Source of the DNA: Prolixibacter sp. SD074
Lineage (GTDB): Bacteria > Bacteroidota > Bacteroidia > Bacteroidales > Prolixibacteraceae
Direction of reading: 5' to 3'
Assembly: GCF_009617895.1 (NCBI RefSeq)
Contig: NZ_BLAW01000001.1
Location: 48,501 to 112,500 of the forward strand
Length of the DNA stretch: 64,000 nt
Each line of letters opens with the position of its first letter. The stretch's first letter is position 1. The notes beneath the pieces were generated by a model, which was not told the DNA's origin, made no database searches, and saw nothing but the letters and a program-made list of their open reading frames with translations. The translations under genes were made by a program, and so were the position numbers. Positions 11,122 through 19,727 of this stretch are shown in pieces.

Positions 11122-11433
11122 AGCGCCTCAGTTGACCAATAAAAGCCGGTTTCATCATTGAAGAGCTTTATAATCAGGCCAGGCAGAAAGGAAAAATGCC
11201 ACCATAGAAGCATTCGGACACCCGGAGAAGTTGATTTTCTGAAAGGCAGAATTAAATTATATTAAATACATCGTGATTCCAGGGGGGCCTAAATTACACA
11301 CAATCTTTTTTATAAATTATTTAGAATTGATTTAATACGCATTAGAAAAATCTTTCAAATATGGCATTGTTTTTTTTTATAAATTTGTGTTAACAACGGT
11401 TGAAACAGAAATTAATTATAAAAATTAAAAGCC
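11122..11433. other. Intergenic stretch, no gene seen
   Basis: About 310 AT-rich bases between the broken beta-barrel gene and the first radical SAM gene. Short open pieces exist (for example IEELYNQARQKGKMPP near 11157) but nothing identifiable. The right end holds the promoter of the radical SAM gene. Confidence 0.5.
11380..11387 (+). promoter_or_regulatory. -7 element upstream of the radical SAM cassette
   Basis: TAAATTTG matches TAnnTTTG perfectly, 46 bases before the ATG of the first radical SAM gene. A good TTTG at the expected distance upstream is not present (the area is a poly-T tract), so only the -7 part is called. Confidence 0.5.
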
Positions 11434-12891
11434 ATGAAGAGCATACAAGAAAATCTTTTTAAAGAAGCAGTGGGTGCTACCATGTCTAACAAGTTTTTAC
11501 GCCAAATAGCTGTTAAACAACTGGACAAGCAACTGCACAAAGCAATGATGGATAGCTCCAGAAACTTACTGCAGCAGGAAAAAACTGATCAGTACCATTT
11601 TGTTTTATCCTTAATCCGACAGGCACAACAAAATCTGGACAAAGGTTTTATCAATCCAAACGTGTTACTCAAAATGATTAACGTGCTTGTCACTAAATCT
11701 TACAATCCGGATCGTCATAGAAAACTGAATCCTGTAAAAGAAGCCTATAAAAAGAAATACGGGGAATACCCTCCTCAGTTTCTGACACTTTCACCCGGCA
11801 AAGGATGTAATTTGCATTGTACCGGTTGCTATGCATCCAGTGATATTTCCCTGCGCGAGAGGCTCGATTTTGAAACCGCACGCCGGATAATCCGGGAAGC
11901 CCATGACATTTTTGGAACCCGGTTTATGGTTATCAGTGGCGGGGAACCCTTTATGTACAAAGACAACGGAAAAACCATACTTGATTTGTTTAAAGAATTT
12001 TCCGATATCTTTTTCCTGGTATATACCAACGGGACATTAATCAGTGAAGAAATGGCCCGAAAACTTGCCGAATTGGGAAATGTAACACCGGCAATTTCTG
12101 TAGAAGGTTTCGAAAAAGATACCGACGAACGAAGAGGAAAAGGAATTTATAAAAAAATCCTGAGGGCTATGGGCAACCTGAAAAAGGAAGGAATTCCCTT
12201 TGGCATCTCAGTTACCGCAACCAGGATGAATGTAGAAACCCTGCTGAAAGATGATTTCTATGACTTTTTCTTTAATGAAGCCGGCGCCACCTACATGTGG
12301 CAATTTCAGTTGATGCCGATTGGAAAAGCAAAAGATACGCGCGAATTAATGATAACTCCAAAACAACGCGTGGCACTCTATAAACAATGGGAACACTTCC
12401 TTGCGGATAACAAATTTCCCGTGGCCGATTTCTGGAATTCCTCCTCGCTTTCCAGTGGCTGTATTGCCTACGGAAGATGGGGCGGTTATTTTTATATCGA
12501 CTGGAACGGAAACGTAATGCCCTGTGTATTTGTGCCATATTACGTTGATAATATTAATGAAGTGTATAAAAACGGAGGCAACCTTGCCGATGTGATGCAA
12601 TCGCAATTCTTTAAAAACGGCAGAAAATGGCAAAACGAATATGGATTCGAGAATGAAGATTTCCGTGGCAATTTATTGATGCCTTGTTCCATTCGGGACC
12701 ATTATAAAAATTTCAAGGAGAACATCCTCACCCCCGACTCCAAAGGGGAAGATGATTTGGCAGACGCCATTCTCTCCGACCCTGAATATGAAGAAATGAT
12801 GGACGAATTTGACGAAGAACTAACACATTTGACAGACAATATTTTCAGAAGTAAATATTTGAAAGAAGAAACTGTAAATTCTTTGAAGTAA
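11434..12891 (+). CDS. Radical SAM protein with SPASM-like C-terminal cysteines (copy 1)
   Basis: 485-aa enzyme. Residues 1-110 are a helical N-terminal region peculiar to this family. The radical SAM core follows, with the cluster-binding motif C125-N-L-H-C129-T-G-C132 and the SAM-binding VISGGEPF segment. Further cysteines at 343 (SSGCIAYG), 364 (NVMPCVF) and 418 (LMPCSIRDHY) are placed like auxiliary-cluster ligands of SPASM/twitch proteins. It is the same length as the paralogue at 13324 and collinear over its whole length. The neighbouring GNAT and B12-type radical SAM genes suggest a biosynthetic cassette; substrate unknown. Base composition is more AT-rich than in the flanking housekeeping genes. 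Confidence 0.88.
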   Translation: MKSIQENLFKEAVGATMSNKFLRQIAVKQLDKQLHKAMMDSSRNLLQQEKTDQYHFVLSLIRQAQQNLDKGFINPNVLLKMINVLVTKSYNPDRHRKLNPVKEAYKKKYGEYPPQFLTLSPGKGCNLHCTGCYASSDISLRERLDFETARRIIREAHDIFGTRFMVISGGEPFMYKDNGKTILDLFKEFSDIFFLVYTNGTLISEEMARKLAELGNVTPAISVEGFEKDTDERRGKGIYKKILRAMGNLKKEGIPFGISVTATRMNVETLLKDDFYDFFFNEAGATYMWQFQLMPIGKAKDTRELMITPKQRVALYKQWEHFLADNKFPVADFWNSSSLSSGCIAYGRWGGYFYIDWNGNVMPCVFVPYYVDNINEVYKNGGNLADVMQSQFFKNGRKWQNEYGFENEDFRGNLLMPCSIRDHYKNFKENILTPDSKGEDDLADAILSDPEYEEMMDEFDEELTHLTDNIFRSKYLKEETVNSLK

Positions 12892-12894
12892 GTA

Positions 12895-12990
12895 ATGAGG
12901 GTTAATTCATGCCAGCTTGTTGAAGTTGCCACGAAAAAACAAATCAAAGAATTTCTGGATGTTCTGGCATTCCTTTATAAAAATAATTAA
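12895..12990 (+). pseudogene. 5' remnant of a GNAT-like gene (duplicate of the one at 14771)
   Basis: Starting at an ATG four bases after the first radical SAM gene, 31 codons encode a peptide whose core KQIKEFLD....LYKN matches EQIKAFLD....LYKN at residues 15-30 of the intact GNAT-like protein at 14771. The match ends exactly at YKN, where the transposase remnant begins. So the first copy of the radical SAM + GNAT pair once carried its own GNAT gene, destroyed by a mobile element and subsequent deletion. Confidence 0.75.
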
Positions 12991-13305
12991 TTGATGTTAC
13001 GCAAAGAGAATGTTAGTTTTTGCCAAATGGATGTTAATAAGCTATCGGATTTTTACGAGGAACCACTGATGATAAGTCAGGGACAGGTCACTTGCTCTGG
13101 ATTATCGCGCATGGTTGAAGGGATAATCAGCCACGACAAATTTACGCGACTGCTTTCAGGCGGTCCAATGAATGAAACCTATTTGTGGAATCGTGCCAGG
13201 CCGCTGTTCCATGAGATTAGGGGCAGAGATGCAGTATTTATTGTGGATGAGAGCATAGCTACAATGTATCAAAAACGGTGGAAAGTAGAGGAGTATCATA
13301 AGTAA
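12991..13305 (+). pseudogene. Internally deleted DDE transposase remnant (IS4-like)
   Basis: A 104-codon frame whose first ~85 residues resemble the N terminus of IS4-superfamily transposases (SQGQVTCSGLSRMVEG, ISHDKFTRLLS, then FIVDESI around the first catalytic aspartate) and whose last 13 residues (MYQKRWKVEEYHK) resemble the far C-terminal YxxRWxVEEYHK motif. The two parts are joined directly, so about 200 or more central residues, with the other catalytic acids, are gone. It cannot be an active transposase. It sits between the GNAT remnant and the second radical SAM gene. No clear terminal repeats could be found. Confidence 0.75.
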
Positions 13306-13323
13306 TTAAATAAATATACTGTC

Positions 13324-14781
13324 ATGAAAAACGTGAAACAGAATTTATTTAAAGAAATGGTCAACCAGGTAATATCTAATAAAATATTACGGGGCGTGGC
13401 CGTAAAACAGTTGGATAAATATCTTTATTCCAGCTTAATGGATATAGGACGTCAGCAGTTGGAACAGGAAAAACTGGATCAGTATGCTTTCATGTCCTCG
13501 ATTGTTGACCGGGTAAGGAATAATCTCGACAAGGGGTACATAAAGCCCGCCGTAATGAAAAAAATGGCTAAAGTCTTTGTGGGGGATTCCTATTCTCCCG
13601 ACAGGCACAAAAAACTGAGTCCTGTAAAAGAGGCTTATAAAGAAAAACATGGCGATTATCCTCCTCAGTTCTTAGTATTGTCGCCAGGGAAAGGTTGTAA
13701 TTTAAAGTGCACAGGATGTTACGCTTCTGCAGATTCGGCTATTGCTGAAAAACTTGATTTCGAAACATCAAGACGTATCGTGAGGGAAGCTCATGATCTT
13801 TTCGATAGCCGGTTTATGGTAATCAGCGGTGGCGAACCTTTTATGTATAAATCCGATGGCAAAACTATCCTGGACCTGTTTGAGGAATTTAACGATATGT
13901 TCTTCCTCGTTTATACGAACGGGACCATGCTCAACGAGAAACTCGCTGATAAACTTGCCGAATTGGGTAACGTAACTCCGGCTATCTCTGTCGAAGGATG
14001 GGAACAACAAACTGATGAACGGCGTGGCAAAGGGGTTTATAAAATGATACTGAAGGCCATGTCTAACCTGCGAAATGCCGGCGTACCGTTTGGAATTTCC
14101 CTGACAGCTACCAGGCACAATGCGGAAATGTTGTTGGAAGATGAATTTTACGAATATTTCTTTGATAAACTCGGTGTTTCATACATGTGGCAATTCCAAT
14201 TGATGCCCATTGGCAGGGGTAAAGATGTTGTCGATTTGATGGTTACTCCCGAACAAAGAGTAAAATTATATAAACAATGGGTTCATTTGATGGAAGATAA
14301 GCATTTTCCAATTGCCGATTTCTGGAACTCTGCTTCATTATCCAGCGGTTGTATTGCTTACGGTCGATGGAACGGGTATTTTTATATCGATTGGAATGGA
14401 AATATTATGCCCTGCGTATTTGTCCCTTATTATGTCGATAATATCAAAAACCTTTATGCCAATGGCAAAACGTTGGAGGATGCCCTTCAGTCCAAATTAT
14501 TTAAAAATGGTAGAAAATGGCAAAAAAGTTATGGGTTCGAAAATCCTGATCACAGAGAAAATGTCCTGATGCCTTGTTCAATTCGTGACCACTATGAAAA
14601 CTTTAAGCATAACATCCTGACCCCTGGTGTGAAAGGGGAAGATGAAGATGCAGAAGCTGTTTTGTATGATCCGAAATACAAGGAAATGATGATTGAGTAT
14701 GATGAGAAACTACAAAAACTCACCGAAAGCATCTTTCAGGAAAAGTACTTAAAAAAAGAACTCAAAACAGATGAAGCCTGA
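13324..14781 (+). CDS. Radical SAM protein with SPASM-like C-terminal cysteines (copy 2)
   Basis: 485 aa, a full-length paralogue of the protein at 11434, without gaps at the N terminus: the cluster motif again falls at C125/C129/C132 (GKGCNLKCTGCYAS) and the VISGGEPFMYK, SSGCIAYGRW, MPCVFVPYYVDN and LMPCSIRDHY blocks are all conserved. The two copies differ most in the first 90 residues and the acidic C-terminal tail. The stop overlaps the GNAT-like gene by 11 bases, so these two are translated together, supporting a functional link. Reaction unknown; a peptide- or lipid-modifying role is only an inference from the family. Confidence 0.88.
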   Translation: MKNVKQNLFKEMVNQVISNKILRGVAVKQLDKYLYSSLMDIGRQQLEQEKLDQYAFMSSIVDRVRNNLDKGYIKPAVMKKMAKVFVGDSYSPDRHKKLSPVKEAYKEKHGDYPPQFLVLSPGKGCNLKCTGCYASADSAIAEKLDFETSRRIVREAHDLFDSRFMVISGGEPFMYKSDGKTILDLFEEFNDMFFLVYTNGTMLNEKLADKLAELGNVTPAISVEGWEQQTDERRGKGVYKMILKAMSNLRNAGVPFGISLTATRHNAEMLLEDEFYEYFFDKLGVSYMWQFQLMPIGRGKDVVDLMVTPEQRVKLYKQWVHLMEDKHFPIADFWNSASLSSGCIAYGRWNGYFYIDWNGNIMPCVFVPYYVDNIKNLYANGKTLEDALQSKLFKNGRKWQKSYGFENPDHRENVLMPCSIRDHYENFKHNILTPGVKGEDEDAEAVLYDPKYKEMMIEYDEKLQKLTESIFQEKYLKKELKTDEA

Positions 14782-15952
14782 AAAATTTCATGCGGTGGTG
14801 GTTGACAGAAAGGAACAAATAAAAGCCTTTTTGGATTTCCCATCGACTTTATATAAAAATGATAAGAACTGGATAAGGCCACTGGATGGTGAGATAGAAA
14901 AGGTATTTGACCCTTCGCAAAATCATCTGTTCAAAACCGGAGATGCTATCCGGTGGCTCTTATTCGACTCTTCCAATAATCTGGTGGGCAGAATGGCAGC
15001 ATTTTATGACAAAATAGGGGCAGAAAAAAATGAACAACCCACGGGTGGAATAGGTTTTTTCGACTGTATAAATAATCAGGAAGCAGCCAACATCCTTTTT
15101 GATCATGGGGAAAATTGGTTAAAAGACAAGGGAATGGAAGCCATGGACGGGCCCATCAACTTTGGAAACAGAGATAGCTTTTGGGGTTGCCTTTCGGAGG
15201 GCTTCTATGAACCTGTCTTTAACATGCCTTATAATTTCCCATATTATAACCAGTTATTTGAAAATTACGGTTTCAAAAATTATTTTAATCAATACACTTA
15301 CAAAATAAATATCGAAAACAGGAAACCGGCTGGAGCTATTATGGAAAGGGCCATGCGGCTAAAGCGAAACCAGGGCTATTATTTCGAAACCTTTAATTTG
15401 AAAAGGGCCCATAAATATGTCGGCGATATCATCCATATCTTCAATCGGGGATGGGCAGAATTTAAAGGGGTTAGAAAAATGCAAAAATCTGAGGCACGGG
15501 CAATTATTGAAGAGTTAACACCCATTCTTGATCCAAGGGCGGTTATTTTTGGCTATCATAACAATGAGCCGGTGGGGTTTTATGTGATGATTCCTGATCT
15601 TAACCAAATCATTAAGAAATTTCACGGAAAATTCGGATTGATTCAAAAATTAAGGCTATTTTTTGATTTGAAAATATTAAAAAAACCCAACCGGTTAATC
15701 GGTATTGTTTTTGGTGTTGTTCCTGAATATCACGGTAAAGGGGTGGAAGCCGGTTTGGTGATGCGGATGGAAGAAGAAATTGCCAAACCCGGTTTTCCAT
15801 ACAAAAGCATCGAAATGAATTGGATTGGCGATTTTAACCCTACCATGATGAAACTGGTGGAAAAGATTGGTGGTGAAATTTATAAAAAACATATTACCTA
15901 CCGATATCTTTTTGACGGTTCAAAGCCATTTAAAAGAGTAAACGAGCCCTGA
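14771..15952 (+). CDS. GNAT-superfamily acyltransferase-like protein (393 aa)
   Basis: A 393-aa protein with an N-terminal domain that contains the block DGPINFGNRDSFWG (about residues 130-143), characteristic of a Bacteroidota family annotated as GNAT, and a C-terminal GNAT-like fold with the acetyl-CoA loop VVPEYHGKGVEAGLV (near residue 320). It overlaps the second radical SAM gene by 11 bases. A remnant of a second copy follows the first radical SAM gene, so the pair is a stable two-gene module. It probably transfers an acyl or aminoacyl group in the pathway served by the radical SAM proteins; the substrate cannot be read from the sequence. Confidence 0.8.
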   Translation: MKPEKFHAVVVDRKEQIKAFLDFPSTLYKNDKNWIRPLDGEIEKVFDPSQNHLFKTGDAIRWLLFDSSNNLVGRMAAFYDKIGAEKNEQPTGGIGFFDCINNQEAANILFDHGENWLKDKGMEAMDGPINFGNRDSFWGCLSEGFYEPVFNMPYNFPYYNQLFENYGFKNYFNQYTYKINIENRKPAGAIMERAMRLKRNQGYYFETFNLKRAHKYVGDIIHIFNRGWAEFKGVRKMQKSEARAIIEELTPILDPRAVIFGYHNNEPVGFYVMIPDLNQIIKKFHGKFGLIQKLRLFFDLKILKKPNRLIGIVFGVVPEYHGKGVEAGLVMRMEEEIAKPGFPYKSIEMNWIGDFNPTMMKLVEKIGGEIYKKHITYRYLFDGSKPFKRVNEP

Positions 15953-16026
15953 TTGGATTTCCCGGTATTAATTTATTTCTCTATTCTGACATAATTGAAA
16001 TTTATTAATTCTAATTAATTGAAAAA

Positions 16027-17472
16027 ATGAATATTATCCTGATAAACCCGAAAGGTTCAAATTTTTACGCCAAAATGGGCGCGACGATTCCTCCGCTCGG
16101 GCTGGCTTATATTGCAGCGGTACTTCGCCAAAATGGACACTATATAAAACTTATTGACCTTGGCGTAGAAAAAGGTATGCCCTCTCAGGACTATTTGAAA
16201 TTTTTCGATGTCGTGGGTATATCAGCCGATACACCAAGCTACCCTGAAGCCCTGTCAATTGCCAGAGTTGCAAAAAGCATCGATAAAACGGTAATTATGG
16301 GAGGCTATCACGTCACCTTTCTTGATAAAGAGGCCTTAAATACGGGACTGGTTGATTTTATCGTCAGGGGTGAAGCAGAGGAGATAATTCTCAACCTGAT
16401 AACTACACTCTCAAACAAAGGCGACTTGCTCCAGGTTCAGGGGATTTCTTTTATGAACCATGGAGTTTATCAAAAAAACCCCGATGCAGCCCCACCAAGA
16501 GATTTAGACAAAATGCCATTTCCGGCAAGGGACTTATTGAATATGGAGGCATATAAAAATAAAATGAATGGAATGCCCTTCACAAACCTGATTACAAGCA
16601 GGGGCTGCCCTTTTAATTGCTATTTCTGCTCGTCATCTAAATTCGGTGGGCTCAAATGGCGGGCGCGCAGCGCCAAATCCATTGTTGACGAAATCGAACA
16701 GCTTTATCACACGTATGGATTTAAAGCCTTCTCTTTTATGGATGACAATTTTACTTTTAAACCCAAAAGAATATTTGAATTTGCAGATGAGCTTGAAAGA
16801 AGAGGCCTAAATGATATCTATTGGTGGTGCTTTTCCAGGGTGGATATCCTGGTTAAAAACGAAGCCATGGTGAAAAGAATGGCAGAAGTAGGTGCTTACA
16901 TGGTTTTTTTAGGCCTTGAAAGTAACAATGAAACCCTGCTGGAGACCTATAACAAACACATTGGAAATAACCAGCAACAACAAGCCATTGAACTTTTGAG
17001 AAAATATGGCATCAAAATTCACGGAAGCTATATCATGGGCGATATCAAAGAAACCATTCCCATGGTCAACCAAACTATTAACTGGGCCCGAAGTGTCAAT
17101 GCTAAAACTACCCAGTTCTCAATATTAACGCCCTATCCGGGTACCGCACTGTACAATGATATCGAAAAAGAAAACCGGTTCCTTCATAAAGATTGGGAAT
17201 TGTATGATGCGCTACATCCGGTAATTAAACTCGATAATATAAGTCCCAAACAACTCGGAAAACTTTTAATCAGGGCCTATCAAAAAGTCTATTTGAATCC
17301 TGCCAGGATACTGGGCCGGGCTACTAAGAAAAATTCGAACGAAAATCAAAAAGCTTCTAAAAATAAATTATCGTTTATAGAAAAATTAAAAACCGTCGTA
17401 ATCGCTTTCACTTTTATGTTTACCCTTAGACAACAGGCAGTTAAAAATCACGGAAATAATTATGCACAATAA
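16027..17472 (+). CDS. B12-binding-domain radical SAM protein (BchE/HpnP-like class B)
   Basis: 481-aa protein. Residues 1-130 form a Rossmann-like B12-binding-type domain (NIILINPKGSNFY, PPLGLAYIAAVLRQNGH, GGYHVTF) but the cobalamin-ligating DxHxxG motif is not visible. The radical SAM core carries C194-P-F-N-C198-Y-F-C201. The domain order matches BchE- and HpnP-type enzymes, which modify lipids, tetrapyrroles or hopanoids. It follows the GNAT gene by 74 bases in the same direction and shares the AT-rich composition of the cassette. A C-terminal stretch near 455-470 is hydrophobic (TVVIAFTFMFTLR) and may touch the membrane. Function unknown. Confidence 0.88.
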   Translation: MNIILINPKGSNFYAKMGATIPPLGLAYIAAVLRQNGHYIKLIDLGVEKGMPSQDYLKFFDVVGISADTPSYPEALSIARVAKSIDKTVIMGGYHVTFLDKEALNTGLVDFIVRGEAEEIILNLITTLSNKGDLLQVQGISFMNHGVYQKNPDAAPPRDLDKMPFPARDLLNMEAYKNKMNGMPFTNLITSRGCPFNCYFCSSSKFGGLKWRARSAKSIVDEIEQLYHTYGFKAFSFMDDNFTFKPKRIFEFADELERRGLNDIYWWCFSRVDILVKNEAMVKRMAEVGAYMVFLGLESNNETLLETYNKHIGNNQQQQAIELLRKYGIKIHGSYIMGDIKETIPMVNQTINWARSVNAKTTQFSILTPYPGTALYNDIEKENRFLHKDWELYDALHPVIKLDNISPKQLGKLLIRAYQKVYLNPARILGRATKKNSNENQKASKNKLSFIEKLKTVVIAFTFMFTLRQQAVKNHGNNYAQ

Positions 17473-17818
17473 TTGCTGATTTTTCTGAAAAGTACATGTT
17501 ACAGTATAAACATCAGGTGACCCGGAGGTCTGTTCAATTTTTTTTCTGTCTCACTTTCCCGTCCCCTGACCGCTGTGGTTATCTGATCTAATTCCAGCTT
17601 TTCAAATTTCTTGTCATTGTCCTCACCTCCGTCGCTGCCATCAGTATGCATTTCATTTAACCCGGGGTTTTTCTCCTTTAATGAAGTATCTCTATAACGT
17701 TGAGATTCTTCTGTGGGGCAAATTAATGCTATTTTTCAGCGATACCTTTAATTGATCATTATTTTTGCCCTTTCGTTTTTCCTATCTTTGTATCTTAAAA
17801 TCAATATTTTTTGACGAT
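17473..17818. other. Intergenic stretch with possible degraded reverse-strand ORF
   Basis: About 350 bases between the AT-rich cassette and the nitroreductase gene. On the reverse strand a frame is open for about 80 codons; the part from an ATG at 17651 to a stop at 17499 would encode 50 residues (starting MHTDGSDGGEDNDKKF), highly charged and without similarity I recognise. Upstream codons in the same frame are also open, which would suit the tail of a lost gene. The right end holds the nitroreductase promoter. Confidence 0.35.
17783..17790 (+). promoter_or_regulatory. -7 element of the nitroreductase gene
   Basis: TATCTTTG matches TAnnTTTG exactly, 29 bases before the ATG at 17819. An upstream TTTTTG ends at 17767, but at 15 bases the spacing is shorter than usual. 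Confidence 0.5.
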
Positions 17819-18571
17819 ATGGCACTCATAGATACATTATTAAATCATCGGACCATTCGAAAATACACTTCAGGACCGGTAGCTGATCCGCTGCTGAATA
17901 AAATTCTGGAAGCCGGAACAAGGGCCTCTACTACCGGAAACATGCAGGTTTACAGTATTATTGTGTCGAAGGATCAAAAAATGAAGGATAAACTGGCACC
18001 GTGTCACTACAATCAACCCATGATTAAAGAGGCACCGGTGGTGTTAACCTTTTGTGCCGATTTCAACCGCTTTAACAAATGGTGCAACCTGCGAAATGCT
18101 GAGCCGGGATACGATAATTTCCTGTCATTTGTTACAGCTGCCATTGATACGTTGCTGGTAGCCCAGAATGTTTGCGTTGCCGCCGAAAGTGAGGGAATGG
18201 GCATTTGTTACCTGGGAACGACTACCTATCTGGCCAAAAATATCATTGATGTATTGGAGCTTCCGAAAGGTGTTGTGCCCATCACGACCGTTACCCTTGG
18301 CTGGCCCGCTGAAGATCCGGAGCAGATCGACCGTCTTCCGCTGGAAAGCGTGGTTCATAACGAAACATATCACGACTATTCTGACGAAGATATTGACCGG
18401 ATGTATGTAGAGAAGGAGGCGCGCGAAGATTCGAAGGGATTTGTCGCCGAAAACCAAAAAGAATCCCTGGCGCAGGTTTTTACGGACATTCGATATAAGA
18501 AAGCCGACAATGTAACCTTCTCAAATATGCTGCTGGAGGTGCTTCGTGAGCAGGGATTTATGAACCAATAA
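17819..18571 (+). CDS. Nitroreductase-family protein
   Basis: FMN-dependent oxidoreductase of about 250 aa (NfsA/FRP-like). The N terminus has the family FMN-contact block NHRTIRKYTSGPVADPLL, and GMGICYLGTTTYLAKNI in the middle is the second conserved region. Nitroreductases use NAD(P)H to reduce nitro groups or quinones; a physiological substrate cannot be given. The longer frame from 17765 would overlap the promoter; MALIDTLLNHRTIRKY at 17819 matches the family start. It is followed by a small GC-rich hairpin and the LPS kinase gene. Confidence 0.9.
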   Translation: MALIDTLLNHRTIRKYTSGPVADPLLNKILEAGTRASTTGNMQVYSIIVSKDQKMKDKLAPCHYNQPMIKEAPVVLTFCADFNRFNKWCNLRNAEPGYDNFLSFVTAAIDTLLVAQNVCVAAESEGMGICYLGTTTYLAKNIIDVLELPKGVVPITTVTLGWPAEDPEQIDRLPLESVVHNETYHDYSDEDIDRMYVEKEAREDSKGFVAENQKESLAQVFTDIRYKKADNVTFSNMLLEVLREQGFMNQ

Positions 18572-18608
18572 TTACTTGTGACGGAAGTTCCACTCTTCCG
18601 CCAGCGTC

Positions 18609-19412
18609 ATGAAAGAGAAAAAGAATTATCATATAGTTCAGGAATTTCAGGAAGTTGAAAATTGGGTTGCCGGGTTGAAGGACGAATTTGCTCAAACGGG
18701 GCAAACCATATTCAAGTCGCGGAATGAGGTGAAAATATTTGAGTATGGTGATCAGATATACAATGTCAAGTCATTCAAGTTGCCCAACCTGGTCAACCGT
18801 TTTGTTTACGTGTATTTCAGAGGTTCCAAGGCTGCCCGATCATTCGCTTACGCGGAAAAACTCCTGAAACTGGGTGTCCCGACTCCACAGCCGGTTGCTT
18901 ATGCCGAGTACATTCGGGGTGGCGTGCTAAAGGAGAGCTTTTACGTCTCGCTACACTTTAAATACGATTTCACTTTACGTGAAGTGTTGAATTACCAGGT
19001 TAGCGAACGTGACCGGATTTTACGGCAGTGGGTGGCTTTTACCTACCAGAAGCTTCATGGGAATGGAATATTCCATCTCGATTATTCGCCGGGGAATACC
19101 CTTATTCGTCATGATGGAGATGAATATCACTTCACCTTGATCGATCTGAACAGGATGAAGTTTGGTGAGATTGATTTTGAAAAAGGTTTGCGCAATTTCC
19201 GTCAGCTGGATACCGACCGGCAAACACTGGAGTTGCTGGCAACTGAATATGCCTTGTTGAATGAAAAAGATCCGGGTTTAGCGGTGCGGAAGTTGTTGGC
19301 TTACGATCGGCAGAACAAAAACTACCGTCACCGGAAAATCAAATGGAAAAAAGCATTCAGGAAAATAATCAGATTCGGTTGTTCGGCCCGGCAATCACAT
19401 CCGACTCAATGA
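18609..19412 (+). CDS. Lipopolysaccharide core kinase (Kdo/heptose kinase family)
   Basis: 267-aa cytoplasmic kinase that would phosphorylate the inner core sugar of LPS. The kinase-like fold shows the catalytic loop HLDYSPGN (Asp158, Asn163) and the metal-binding LIDLNRMKFG (Asp179), both typical of Kdo/WaaP-type kinases. It is convergent with the truncated GT2 gene and overlaps it by 44 bases; its last ten codons (CSARQSHPTQ) are read from what is antisense GT2 sequence, so its natural C terminus was probably replaced when the junction formed. The catalytic part is complete and the enzyme may still work. Confidence 0.85.
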   Translation: MKEKKNYHIVQEFQEVENWVAGLKDEFAQTGQTIFKSRNEVKIFEYGDQIYNVKSFKLPNLVNRFVYVYFRGSKAARSFAYAEKLLKLGVPTPQPVAYAEYIRGGVLKESFYVSLHFKYDFTLREVLNYQVSERDRILRQWVAFTYQKLHGNGIFHLDYSPGNTLIRHDGDEYHFTLIDLNRMKFGEIDFEKGLRNFRQLDTDRQTLELLATEYALLNEKDPGLAVRKLLAYDRQNKNYRHRKIKWKKAFRKIIRFGCSARQSHPTQ

Positions 19413-19689
19413 TGGCCAGATGGGCATTCTGCTCCAGCGCCATTTTTCTCGCCATGTCCAGGGTTAACTTGTAATTGGGCGACGGCTCGCTGGTATGGCC
19501 GCCCAGGTGAATGATTTCGAACTGATACTTTTCCTGGGGCTTTTTCAGCCAACCCATGGTTTCATCGTTGCTGAAATCATCGAATATATAATAAGGTGTG
19601 GAATTTGCCCCTGAGCGTAATGCTTTAATGGTATGGCGGAGTGTTTCCAGTGAATCCTTGATAGGAGTAATAATAATCAGCTTATTCAT
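19369..19689 (-). pseudogene. Glycosyltransferase family 2, truncated after the donor-binding region
   Basis: 106 codons of a GT2 enzyme: beta-strand start KLIIITPIKDSLETLRHTI, the FDDFSNDET segment, and a metal-binding-like IIESDV motif, after which the protein ends within ten residues (AGPNNRI). GT2 core enzymes are normally 230-300 aa, so the acceptor half is missing. The end lies inside the convergent kinase gene. A deletion joining the two genes explains both. Presumably inactive; it was probably part of the LPS-core cluster with the GT9 and DUF6165 genes upstream. Confidence 0.8.
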
Positions 19690-19727
19690 TTTGAGGTTGT
19701 GTTGCTGGAAATAAAATGGTCGTGAGA

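Noticed and set aside
18580..18602. Short GC hairpin (CGGAAG/CTTCCG) before the LPS kinase as a terminator
   Set aside because: Six base pairs and no T tract; more likely incidental or a minor leader structure.
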